A stretch of 64,000 bases of DNA from Empedobacter stercoris (lineage in GTDB: Bacteria > Bacteroidota > Bacteroidia > Flavobacteriales > Weeksellaceae), in the NCBI RefSeq assembly GCF_020281205.1, contig NZ_JACXZC010000002.1, positions 62,001-126,000 on the forward strand, in the 5' to 3' direction. Positions 33,267 through 40,769 of the stretch are shown here, piece after piece (position 1 is the stretch's first letter; the number at the start of each line of letters is the position of its first letter). The position numbers were made by a program, and so were the translations under genes. A model generated the notes under the pieces. That model did no database searches. It had not been told where the DNA came from and saw only the letters and a program-made list of their open reading frames with translations.

Positions 33267-34408
33267 TGGGTCAAAAAAAGAAAATATTAATACGTATTGG
33301 CTCGCTTCGTCATGGAGGTGCTGAAAAAGTATTGGTCACTTTTCTCAAAAACCTTTCACCAGACAAATACGAAATAGATTTATTGTTGAATCTTTATTCG
33401 GGTAAATACCTAAAAAATGTTCCTTCTTGGATTACTATCTATTACTTGAATAAAGGTGAAATGATAACAACCAATCGACCGCAGGATATTCCCGAAAAAG
33501 CATTCAGAGTAATTTATCAATTTGTTCTGAAGAAGTTTCCCAAATTATTGTACAAATTCATCTTACCCAATAAAACGTACGATATTGAATTTGCTGCAAT
33601 TCATGGAATAGCCGATGAAATTCTAAATTCGCCCATTAAATCATCTAAAAAAATCGTTTGGATTCACAATGATTTATCCAATATTCCAGCATATACAGAC
33701 GAACGTTTAAGGTCTTTTTTTAAGTTTGATCAGATTTTAGTGATTTCTGAAAAGATCAATCGACTTTTTTTAGATTTGGCGATTACGGAAGCTGAAAAAA
33801 AGAAAGTAGTTCGCATTTATAATCCAATTGATGTGCACGAAATAAAATCGTTAGCAGCTGAAAAATGTGACATCAAGAAAGCTGAGAATCAACCAACTTT
33901 TGTATCTATTGGTACTGTTTTTCCTCAAAAAGGTTTTGATCGTTTATTGCGAGCTCACAAACGTTTGTTGGATGAGGGTTTTCCTCATCAGGTATGGATT
34001 GTGGGAGATGGTTATGATTTTCCAACGATCAAGAAGTTAGTGGATGACTTAAAAGTGAATGATACAGCTTGCTTAATTGGATTCAAAGAAAATCCATATC
34101 CGTATTTTGTATTGGCAGATTATTACATTTTATCGTCTCGTTACGAAGGTTATCCTACGGTTTTATTTGAGGCGATGGTTCTTGAAAAACCAATTATTGC
34201 AACCGATGTATCAGGAGTTAGAGAAATGTTGAATGACGGAGAGTTAGGTTATATCATCAAAAATGAAGAGGAAGCAATTTATGAGGGAATGAAGTATTTT
34301 ATTCAACATCCTGAAATTGCAGATAACTATCAACAAATTATTGCATCAAAATCATTGCCATTTCAATTAGAAAATGCCGTAGATTCAATCGAAAAATATT
34401 TAAATTAA
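33266..34408 (+). CDS. Glycosyltransferase family 4 (GT-B), paralogue of the gene at 26145
   Basis: A 380-residue GT4. Acceptor side: ILIRIGSLRHGGAEKVLVTF. Donor side: VSIGTVFPQKGFDRLLRAHK, VWIVGDGYDF, and the EX7E motif EGYPTVLFE (EGYPTVLFEAM). Residues such as LLLNLYSGKYLKNVPSWI parallel the enzyme at 26145, so the two flank the arabinose genes like duplicates. The start overlaps the GT-C stop by one base. The next gene begins immediately after its stop with no gap. Confidence 0.87.
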   Translation: MGQKKKILIRIGSLRHGGAEKVLVTFLKNLSPDKYEIDLLLNLYSGKYLKNVPSWITIYYLNKGEMITTNRPQDIPEKAFRVIYQFVLKKFPKLLYKFILPNKTYDIEFAAIHGIADEILNSPIKSSKKIVWIHNDLSNIPAYTDERLRSFFKFDQILVISEKINRLFLDLAITEAEKKKVVRIYNPIDVHEIKSLAAEKCDIKKAENQPTFVSIGTVFPQKGFDRLLRAHKRLLDEGFPHQVWIVGDGYDFPTIKKLVDDLKVNDTACLIGFKENPYPYFVLADYYILSSRYEGYPTVLFEAMVLEKPIIATDVSGVREMLNDGELGYIIKNEEEAIYEGMKYFIQHPEIADNYQQIIASKSLPFQLENAVDSIEKYLN

Positions 34409-34960
34409 ATGAAAACAATTATTCAGAAAGATTTTTATAGAAATTTTGGGTATTGGACCAATTCGCCTTTTCTGAAAGGGTTTATGAGTCCTGGTTTTCG
34501 ATTTATTTATTGTTTAAGAAAAGCCCAACAATATTCATCCAAACATCCTTTTGGCATTTTTTATCGTTTATTGCTTCGTCGCTATTCAATCAAATACGGT
34601 TATCAAATTTCAGCAAAAACAGAAATTGGAGCTGGTCTTAATTTAGGGCATTGGGGAACAGTTGTTGTAAACCCAAAAGCAAAGATTGGTAAAAATTGCA
34701 ACATTGCACATGGTGTTACCTTAGGGCAGACAAATAGAGGAAAGTCAAAAGGTTATCCTACGTTAAAAAACGATGTTTGGGTCGGTACTAATGCAGTTAT
34801 TGTTGGAGGTATTACGATTGGAAATAATGTATTGATTGCACCTAATAGTTATGTAACGCAGGATGTACCTGATAATTCGGTCGTGATGGGAAATCCTATG
34901 CAAATTGTGCCGAATGAAAAAGCGACTGAAGGATATATTAACAATAGAATAGAGGATTAA
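34409..34960 (+). CDS. Serine-acetyltransferase-like sugar O-acetyltransferase (LbH)
   Basis: A 183-residue left-handed beta-helix protein resembling CysE and polysaccharide acetyltransferases. ISAKTEIGAGLNLGHWGTVV, AKIGKNCNIAHGVTLGQ and DVWVGTNAVIVGGITIG give the coils; H in IAHGVTLG is the likely catalytic base, and YPTLKNDVWVGT the acetyl-CoA loop. The N-terminal segment (FIYCLRKAQQYSSKHPFGIF) is short and hydrophobic compared with true CysE, and context is polysaccharide synthesis, so I call it a sugar or glycan acetyltransferase rather than cysteine biosynthesis. It abuts the previous gene directly. Confidence 0.75.
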   Translation: MKTIIQKDFYRNFGYWTNSPFLKGFMSPGFRFIYCLRKAQQYSSKHPFGIFYRLLLRRYSIKYGYQISAKTEIGAGLNLGHWGTVVVNPKAKIGKNCNIAHGVTLGQTNRGKSKGYPTLKNDVWVGTNAVIVGGITIGNNVLIAPNSYVTQDVPDNSVVMGNPMQIVPNEKATEGYINNRIED

Positions 34961-34963
34961 TAG

Positions 34964-36028
34964 TTGAAAACGATACTTTTTATATTACCAGACCTTAATC
35001 AAGGTGGAGCAGAACGTGTCATTACAACGTTGTGTAACGAACTGGATCGAACAAAGTTTTCGCCAAAATTAGTGCTTTTCAAAAAGGAAGGTTATTATTT
35101 GAATCATTTAAAAAAGGATATTGAAATCATCGAATTAAATATCTCTCGTATTCGATATTCTATTTTTAAGATTGTTCCATTAATCAAAAAAATAAAACCC
35201 GAAATTGTTTTTACAGGTTGGGGTGAAATTTCTGCTTTTTTATCACCCTTAATTCCATTGTTTCCAAAAACGAAATTTATAACGCGTGAAACAAATGTTG
35301 TTTCAAAACATGTTACGCGAAAAGAAATTCTATTTTTCTATCGTTTTTATCCTAATTTTCATCAAATCATTGCGCAAAGTGATGATATGAAAAACGATTT
35401 GATTCAGAATTTTAATATTTCGGAACATAAGATTGTTAAAATTAACAATCCAGTTGATTTTGATTTAATTAACCGATTAAAAGAAGAAGAGGTGAGTGTT
35501 GGGTTTGACACGAGCTATAAAAATATTGTGGCGATAGGTAATTTGTCTCCGCGAAAAGGATTTGATTTGTTACTCGATGTGATGAATGAATTGAAACATG
35601 AAAAAATACAGTTAACTATTCTTGGTGATGGTGCCTTTAAAGATGAGTTGATTAAACAAAAGGACGAGTTGAAATTAGCGAATGTGAGGTTTCAAGGAAA
35701 TGTTCCGAATCCGTTTGTGTATTTAAAGCATGCTGATTTGTTTGTTCTTTCATCCCGTTACGAAGGTTTTCCGAATGTATTATTGGAAGCAGGTGCGTGC
35801 GGAACCTATAGTTTGGCAAATAATGCACCTGGAGGAATCAATGAAATTATTCAAGAAGGAATCAATGGGGAAATTTTTCCAATAGATAATACGAAAGGTT
35901 TTGCGCAAAAAATAAAAGAAGTTTTAGCACATCACCATCCAAAAGAACAGCTTGTAGAAAGTATCTTTTCTCGATTTAGTAAACAAATAATTATAAAACA
36001 ATACGAAGCTATTTTTAATCAACTATAA
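34964..36028 (+). CDS. Glycosyltransferase family 4 (GT-B)
   Basis: A 354-residue GT4 starting with TTG at 34964: MKTILFILPDLNQGGAERVI. The only other in-frame start would be far inside the acceptor domain, so TTG is chosen. VAIGNLSPRKGFDLLL and the EX7E motif EGFPNVLLE (in YEGFPNVLLEAGACG) mark the donor domain. It lies three bases after the acetyltransferase gene and overlaps the next gene by one. Specificity unknown. Confidence 0.87.
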   Translation: MKTILFILPDLNQGGAERVITTLCNELDRTKFSPKLVLFKKEGYYLNHLKKDIEIIELNISRIRYSIFKIVPLIKKIKPEIVFTGWGEISAFLSPLIPLFPKTKFITRETNVVSKHVTRKEILFFYRFYPNFHQIIAQSDDMKNDLIQNFNISEHKIVKINNPVDFDLINRLKEEEVSVGFDTSYKNIVAIGNLSPRKGFDLLLDVMNELKHEKIQLTILGDGAFKDELIKQKDELKLANVRFQGNVPNPFVYLKHADLFVLSSRYEGFPNVLLEAGACGTYSLANNAPGGINEIIQEGINGEIFPIDNTKGFAQKIKEVLAHHHPKEQLVESIFSRFSKQIIIKQYEAIFNQL

Positions 36029-37017
36029 TGAATAATCCACCTAAACTATCAGTTATTGTTCCTGTTTATAATACCGAAAAATATCTTTCGAAGTGTTTAG
36101 ATTCTATTTTGAATCAAACCTATAAAGAACTTGAGGTGATTGTAGTAAATGATGGTTCGAAAGATCATTCGCAATCAATTATCGATCAGTACAAACAGAT
36201 TGATGCAAGAATTGTTTCTATTCTGAAAGAGAATGGAGGGTTAAGCGATGCGAGAAATGCAGGTATTGACCATGCGACAGGTGATTATTTGGCGTTTATA
36301 GATTCGGATGATTACATTGATAGAACGATGTTCGAAAAAATGGTTGATTTGAGTGTGCAACATCAGTCAGAAATTGTTTTTTGTGATTTGGTAAAAGTGG
36401 ATGAATATGGAACTGAGTTTCGTGATTTACCACAATCTCCACAATTACCAGAAAAGATTATTTTGGAGAATGATCTGACTATTTTTGGTGAAATGAGTTG
36501 TTTTGCTTGTAATAAAATTTTCAGAAGATCATTGTTTAACAAGCATCGTTTTAGAAAAGGAATTCACTTTGAAGACATCGAATTGATACCGAAATTAGTT
36601 TTAGATGCTACAGTTATTTCTAAAATTAATCAACCTTTTTATAAGTATTTTGAACGCCAAGATTCTATTACAAAGACACATACGGCGAAAGGTTTGGATA
36701 TGTTTGTTGCTGTAAATGAGGTGACAAATTATTTTTATAAAAGTAAATACAATACATTTGCAACCGAGCTAAAACGTTTTCAAATCATTCAGGGGTATTA
36801 TTCGTATTTAGCCTATGTGGCCTATGTAAAAGATAAAACCTTGAAAAGTAGAATGATTGAAGCTTTAAGTGATTTTCTGAAAGAGAATCACTTAACAAAG
36901 AAAGAGCTTAAAAATTATAATCGTTTTGAAAAGAATTACTTAAATTCATTACCATTGAAAAAAAGAATGTATTATTATTTGTCACTTATGAACCTTCAAC
37001 TGTTAATTAAATTATAA
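36028..37017 (+). CDS. Glycosyltransferase family 2 (GT-A)
   Basis: A 329-residue GT2 close to the classic EpsE/WfgS subgroup: LSVIVPVYNTEKYLSKCLDS at 7-26, VVNDGSKDHS at 39-48, GLSDARNAGIDHATGDYLAF at 71-90 and the DxD DSDD (92-95). CNKIFRRSLF and FEDIELIPKL supply the ED acceptor motif. The C-terminus is basic and aromatic (KKRMYYYLSLMN). It starts on the last base of the preceding gene. Confidence 0.9.
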   Translation: MNNPPKLSVIVPVYNTEKYLSKCLDSILNQTYKELEVIVVNDGSKDHSQSIIDQYKQIDARIVSILKENGGLSDARNAGIDHATGDYLAFIDSDDYIDRTMFEKMVDLSVQHQSEIVFCDLVKVDEYGTEFRDLPQSPQLPEKIILENDLTIFGEMSCFACNKIFRRSLFNKHRFRKGIHFEDIELIPKLVLDATVISKINQPFYKYFERQDSITKTHTAKGLDMFVAVNEVTNYFYKSKYNTFATELKRFQIIQGYYSYLAYVAYVKDKTLKSRMIEALSDFLKENHLTKKELKNYNRFEKNYLNSLPLKKRMYYYLSLMNLQLLIKL

Positions 37018-37023
37018 TTTGAA

Positions 37024-38142
37024 GTGAGTTTAATTTATTTATTCATATTTGCTTTTCTGCTTATCGCATCAATATTAGAGTTTTCTGATAAAAAAGTCAG
37101 TAAACAATTGTATGTGTTAATTGTTGTGATAATGGCACTAACAGCTGGTTTTGGTTATGGTTTAAGCCCTGACTGGATTGCTTATTTTAATACGTTTAAT
37201 ATGCTATTAGATGTATCTTGGCAAGAATTTGATCGATTTGCTTACATGGCAGGTATGGAAAAAGGCTTCCTTGGTCTAAATAAGCTATTGGTAGATTTTG
37301 GCTTTGATTTTGGAATGCTCACTTTGCTTGTGGCATCAACTTCCTTAATTTTAAAATCATCAACTTTTTACAAATATGGTGGTTTTCCTTTCCTTGTTCT
37401 ATTTATCTATGCCATGCCAAACTTTATGTTTGAGGAGCATGTGCATATTCGTCAGGGTTTAGCCAATGCAATTGCAATATATTCAATACGCTACGTGATT
37501 GATCGAAATTTAGTCAAATTTTTAATTTGCATTGCGGTAGGTTATCAATTTCATGAATCTATTATTGTTTTTGTACTTGCCTATTGGATTGCTCCAATGA
37601 AATTTGACGAAAAATTTATAGGTTGGATCGTTTTATTTTCAATTATAGGGTTTTATACTGGATTAAATTCAATCATAGAGGTCATCATGAACTTTATGCC
37701 TATTGGGCAAGAAAAATTCGAAGGTTACGAAAGTGAGTTATACGCACAAGGCGATGGGGTGGCTATAGGAGATTTTGTGAAAATTATTTCTATTCTATCC
37801 ATTATCATTTATAATAAATATGCTGTTCACGATAAATTGTATTGTTATTTCCGAAACTTATTTGTTTTTGGTGTACTACTTTATTTCTTCTTAGGGAAAG
37901 GAATTTTTGGTATTCGATTACCAGGTTTTTATTTAGTTTTTTTAGGTTTAACGGTAGGGAGATTGGTGTATGTTTTTGACGGAGATAAATTTAAACGAAA
38001 CTTTATATATTTAAGTTTTGTATCATACACTGTCTTGTTGATTTTTTGGTTCCAAGTAAAGCAAGGACATAAATCAAATTTTGGAAATTATCGAACTATT
38101 TTTAATAAAGAGGCCGTGTACGGATTATGGAAATGGAATTAG
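37024..38142 (+). CDS. EpsG-family polysaccharide polymerase (Wzy-like)
   Basis: A 372-residue polytopic membrane protein with about nine helices, starting GTG at 37024. The pattern is that of EpsG/Wzy: GLSPDWIAYFNTF near the start of the first outer loop, EKGFLGLNKLL, EHVHIRQGLANAIAIYSIRY (arginine-containing helix), VGYQFHESIIVFVLAY (conserved histidine), and a late KGIFGIRLPGFY loop. Such proteins polymerise lipid-linked repeat units on the outer side of the inner membrane. This is the only polymerase candidate in the operon. It overlaps the next gene by 16 bases. Confidence 0.8.
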   Translation: MSLIYLFIFAFLLIASILEFSDKKVSKQLYVLIVVIMALTAGFGYGLSPDWIAYFNTFNMLLDVSWQEFDRFAYMAGMEKGFLGLNKLLVDFGFDFGMLTLLVASTSLILKSSTFYKYGGFPFLVLFIYAMPNFMFEEHVHIRQGLANAIAIYSIRYVIDRNLVKFLICIAVGYQFHESIIVFVLAYWIAPMKFDEKFIGWIVLFSIIGFYTGLNSIIEVIMNFMPIGQEKFEGYESELYAQGDGVAIGDFVKIISILSIIIYNKYAVHDKLYCYFRNLFVFGVLLYFFLGKGIFGIRLPGFYLVFLGLTVGRLVYVFDGDKFKRNFIYLSFVSYTVLLIFWFQVKQGHKSNFGNYRTIFNKEAVYGLWKWN

Positions 38143-38879
38143 TATCTATTGTAACGCCTTGCTATAATTCGGAAAAGTATATAGCGGAAACTTATCAATC
38201 AATAAAGGCACAGACTTATTCTAATTGGGAATGGCTTATTGTTGATGATTGTTCAACTGACCGTTCGGTTGAAATTATAAAATCGTTTCAAGATCATCGA
38301 ATTCGTTTAAGTAGTCAAACAGTTAATCAAGGTGCTGCAAAAGCAAGAAATATAGCACTTACCAAAGCAAATGGAAGGTACATCACGTTCATCGATAGCG
38401 ATGATTTGTGGTTACCAGATTTTTTAGAAAAAACGATCGATTATTTACAATCAAATGATGAGCAATTAGTTTACACAAGTTATAAACGAGTAGATGAAAA
38501 TTTGCAACCCTTGTTAGAGGATTTTATTGCGATTGATAAAATTGATAGTAATCGAATTTTATACAACTGTCCAATTCCGATGTTAACATCTGTTTACGAC
38601 TCCAAAACTATAGGGAAAATTACTGTTCCTGATGTAGAATTAAGAGAAGATCATGCGATGTGGATTGATTTGTTAGCTAAAATAAATTACGCAAGAGCAA
38701 TTGAAGAACCCTTAGCTATTTATCGAATTAGAGATAATTCTGTTTCGAGGGATAAATTTAAAATAGCAAAAAAACAATACGATGTCTATAGAAAATATTT
38801 AAAAATGAATTTTTTTAAATCTTCTTATTACACTTTTTTTTGGGCATTGAATGGATTAAAAAAATATGGAAAACTTTAA
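38127..38879 (+). CDS. Glycosyltransferase family 2 (GT-A)
   Basis: A 250-residue GT2 enzyme: VSIVTPCYNSEKYIAETYQS (6-25), VDDCSTDRS (39-47), ITFIDSDDLW (86-95) with the DxD at 90-93, and ELREDHAMWIDLL as the ED acceptor motif. Start codons at 38127 and 38133 are both possible; the second gives MELVSIVTP, the common family length. The gene overlaps EpsG upstream by 16 bases and the next gene downstream by 14. This subgroup often attaches the second sugar to a WecA-type product, which would suit its neighbour. Confidence 0.85.
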   Translation: MEMELVSIVTPCYNSEKYIAETYQSIKAQTYSNWEWLIVDDCSTDRSVEIIKSFQDHRIRLSSQTVNQGAAKARNIALTKANGRYITFIDSDDLWLPDFLEKTIDYLQSNDEQLVYTSYKRVDENLQPLLEDFIAIDKIDSNRILYNCPIPMLTSVYDSKTIGKITVPDVELREDHAMWIDLLAKINYARAIEEPLAIYRIRDNSVSRDKFKIAKKQYDVYRKYLKMNFFKSSYYTFFWALNGLKKYGKL

Positions 38880-39969
38880 ATTATTAGACTATTTATATAC
38901 ACTGGATATTTCTCCAATTTACATCAATATTTTGGGTGCATTTTTTTTTGCATTGACTATCACTTTGATTTCTATCCCTAAAATAATTAGAATCTCTTAT
39001 AGAAAACAATTAATGGATGTGCCAGGAGAGCGTAGTTCGCATACGAATAAAGTTCCTACCTTGGGAGGTGTCGCATTGTACTTTGGTATTGTGGTTTCGA
39101 CTTCTATTTTCGCAACAGATTTAGGTGTTAATTATTCCTTTTTTCTATCGGCTATTACCATCTTGTTTTTTATAGGATTAATGGACGATCTATTAGTTGT
39201 AGCACCAGATAAAAAACTATACGGACAAGTAATAAGTACAATTTTAATTATTTTTGGTTCAGGAATTATGATTAATTCATTTTCAGGACTTTTTGGAATT
39301 TATAGAATACCATACGCTGTAGGGGTCTTGTTAACGATTTTTATATTCATTGTTTTGATTAATGCTTTCAATCTTATTGATGGAATTGATGGACTTGCAG
39401 CAGGAGTTGGAAGCGTAATTAGTCTATGTTTTGTGTATATTTTTTATCGAATTTTTGATTATGGCATAGGTATACTTGCCATTAGTACACTCGCTGTTTT
39501 AATAGGTTTTGCACGATACAATCTTTCCAAAAAATTTAGAATATTTATGGGGGATACAGGATCGATGGTCATAGGTTTTATTTTAACCTTTATGGCGATT
39601 CGATTTCTTTACATTAGCGAAACCTCCAATCTTGGCTTAAAGACTGGACCAGTACTTCTACTGTTTATCTTTGTGATTCCTATTGTAGATACTTCTTATG
39701 TTTTTACTGTTCGATTACTCAGAAAAAGAAGTCCATTTGCACCAGATAAAAACCATTTGCATCATCAATTTCTAAAATTAGGTTACAATCATTTGCAAAC
39801 GTCGATCATTTTAGTATTAATTAACATTTTTTTTATAATCGTTGGGTATTATTTTAGAAATATTGAAATTAATAAACTATTTTTGGTCTTTATTGTTTTA
39901 TCAATAAGTTTTGTTATCTCTCTAAGATATATTGTAGTATTAAAAAATAATAAAAACATATCATTATAA
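38866..39969 (+). CDS. wecA: Polyprenyl-phosphate sugar-1-phosphate transferase (WecA/TagO-like)
   Basis: A 367-residue, about 11-helix member of the MraY/WecA family, which starts glycan synthesis by moving a HexNAc-1-phosphate to undecaprenyl phosphate. Diagnostic loops are VPTLGGVALYFG (63-74), GLMDDLLVVAPDKKLYGQ with D107/D108, NAFNLIDGIDGLAAGVG, FMGDTGSMVIGF, and PDKNHLHHQFLKLG, the basic-histidine loop of the WecA branch. The 50 N-terminal residues contain an extra hydrophilic stretch (MDVPGERSSHTN), normal for this branch. Bacteroidota members usually use UDP-GlcNAc or UDP-QuiNAc-type donors. It precedes the export genes. Confidence 0.88.
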   Translation: MENFKLLDYLYTLDISPIYINILGAFFFALTITLISIPKIIRISYRKQLMDVPGERSSHTNKVPTLGGVALYFGIVVSTSIFATDLGVNYSFFLSAITILFFIGLMDDLLVVAPDKKLYGQVISTILIIFGSGIMINSFSGLFGIYRIPYAVGVLLTIFIFIVLINAFNLIDGIDGLAAGVGSVISLCFVYIFYRIFDYGIGILAISTLAVLIGFARYNLSKKFRIFMGDTGSMVIGFILTFMAIRFLYISETSNLGLKTGPVLLLFIFVIPIVDTSYVFTVRLLRKRSPFAPDKNHLHHQFLKLGYNHLQTSIILVLINIFFIIVGYYFRNIEINKLFLVFIVLSISFVISLRYIVVLKNNKNISL

Positions 39970-39972
39970 AAA

Positions 39973-40767
39973 ATGCTTTACTTAAAATCAACTTTAACCA
40001 AAACCGCTATTTTATTAATCATCATGAATTTATTTTCATGTATATCACTTAAAGATGTTCAATTAATTCAACCAGATCAAAATTTAAAACTTGATGCTAA
40101 AGGGAAAATCGCTTTCGATAAACCTGAATACTATATTCAAAAAGGGGATCGCATTTTAATCAATGTTTCAAGTGCTTCTAAAGAATCTATGGGGATTCTA
40201 AGTGATTTTATTTCTTCAGGAAATCAAACTTTTGTTCAAGGAGAGAATTCAGGTGTATTAGTCAGAAAAGATGGAAACATAGAATTACCTCGAATTGGGA
40301 ATATACATGTAGAAGGGTTCACTATAGAACAGGTTCGTAAGATAATTCAAGATGAATTTTATAAAATTTATGATGAGAAAGGAACTTTTATAGATGTAAA
40401 TTTAGCAGGTATAGAATATACTATAGTGGGTGAAGTTAGTCAAGGGACATTTCGGGCAAATAAAAGAGATTTAACCATTTTAGAAGCTTTCGCTAAAACA
40501 GGATCTAATAATATATATGCAGACCTGAAAAATGTTCGTATAATCAGAACAGATTTGGATGGAACTAAGCAGGTTTATGTGGACTTGACAAAAGAATCTA
40601 TTATGAATTCAGAGTATTATTGGATTCAGAATAATGATATTATTGTTGTTAATCCACGTAAAGAAAAAGTTTGGGGAGTTGGTCTAAACCCACTGAGCGT
40701 CGTTACAACAGTGATGGGAGCTATTGCAACTATTTTAGGAGTTTATTTATTTTTTGATAAAATTTAA
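39973..40767 (+). CDS. wza: Polysaccharide export lipoprotein (Wza-like)
   Basis: A 264-residue outer-membrane polysaccharide export protein. The signal ends in LFSC (Cys23 lipobox). The poly-export domain is DKPEYYIQKGDRILINVSSA (about 49-68), with RKDGNIELPRIGNIHVEG, and an SLBB segment follows (YTIVGEVSQGTFRANKRDL). The C-terminus is a hydrophobic helix (VTTVMGAIATILGVYLFF), which Bacteroidota proteins of this type often carry. It would form the outer channel for the finished chains. Two bases separate it from the Wzc-like gene, its functional partner. Confidence 0.88.
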   Translation: MLYLKSTLTKTAILLIIMNLFSCISLKDVQLIQPDQNLKLDAKGKIAFDKPEYYIQKGDRILINVSSASKESMGILSDFISSGNQTFVQGENSGVLVRKDGNIELPRIGNIHVEGFTIEQVRKIIQDEFYKIYDEKGTFIDVNLAGIEYTIVGEVSQGTFRANKRDLTILEAFAKTGSNNIYADLKNVRIIRTDLDGTKQVYVDLTKESIMNSEYYWIQNNDIIVVNPRKEKVWGVGLNPLSVVTTVMGAIATILGVYLFFDKI

Positions 40768-40769
40768 GA

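Noticed and set aside
34409-34960. CysE for cysteine biosynthesis
   Set aside because: The N-terminal region is too short and context is polysaccharide synthesis; a sugar acetyltransferase is likelier.
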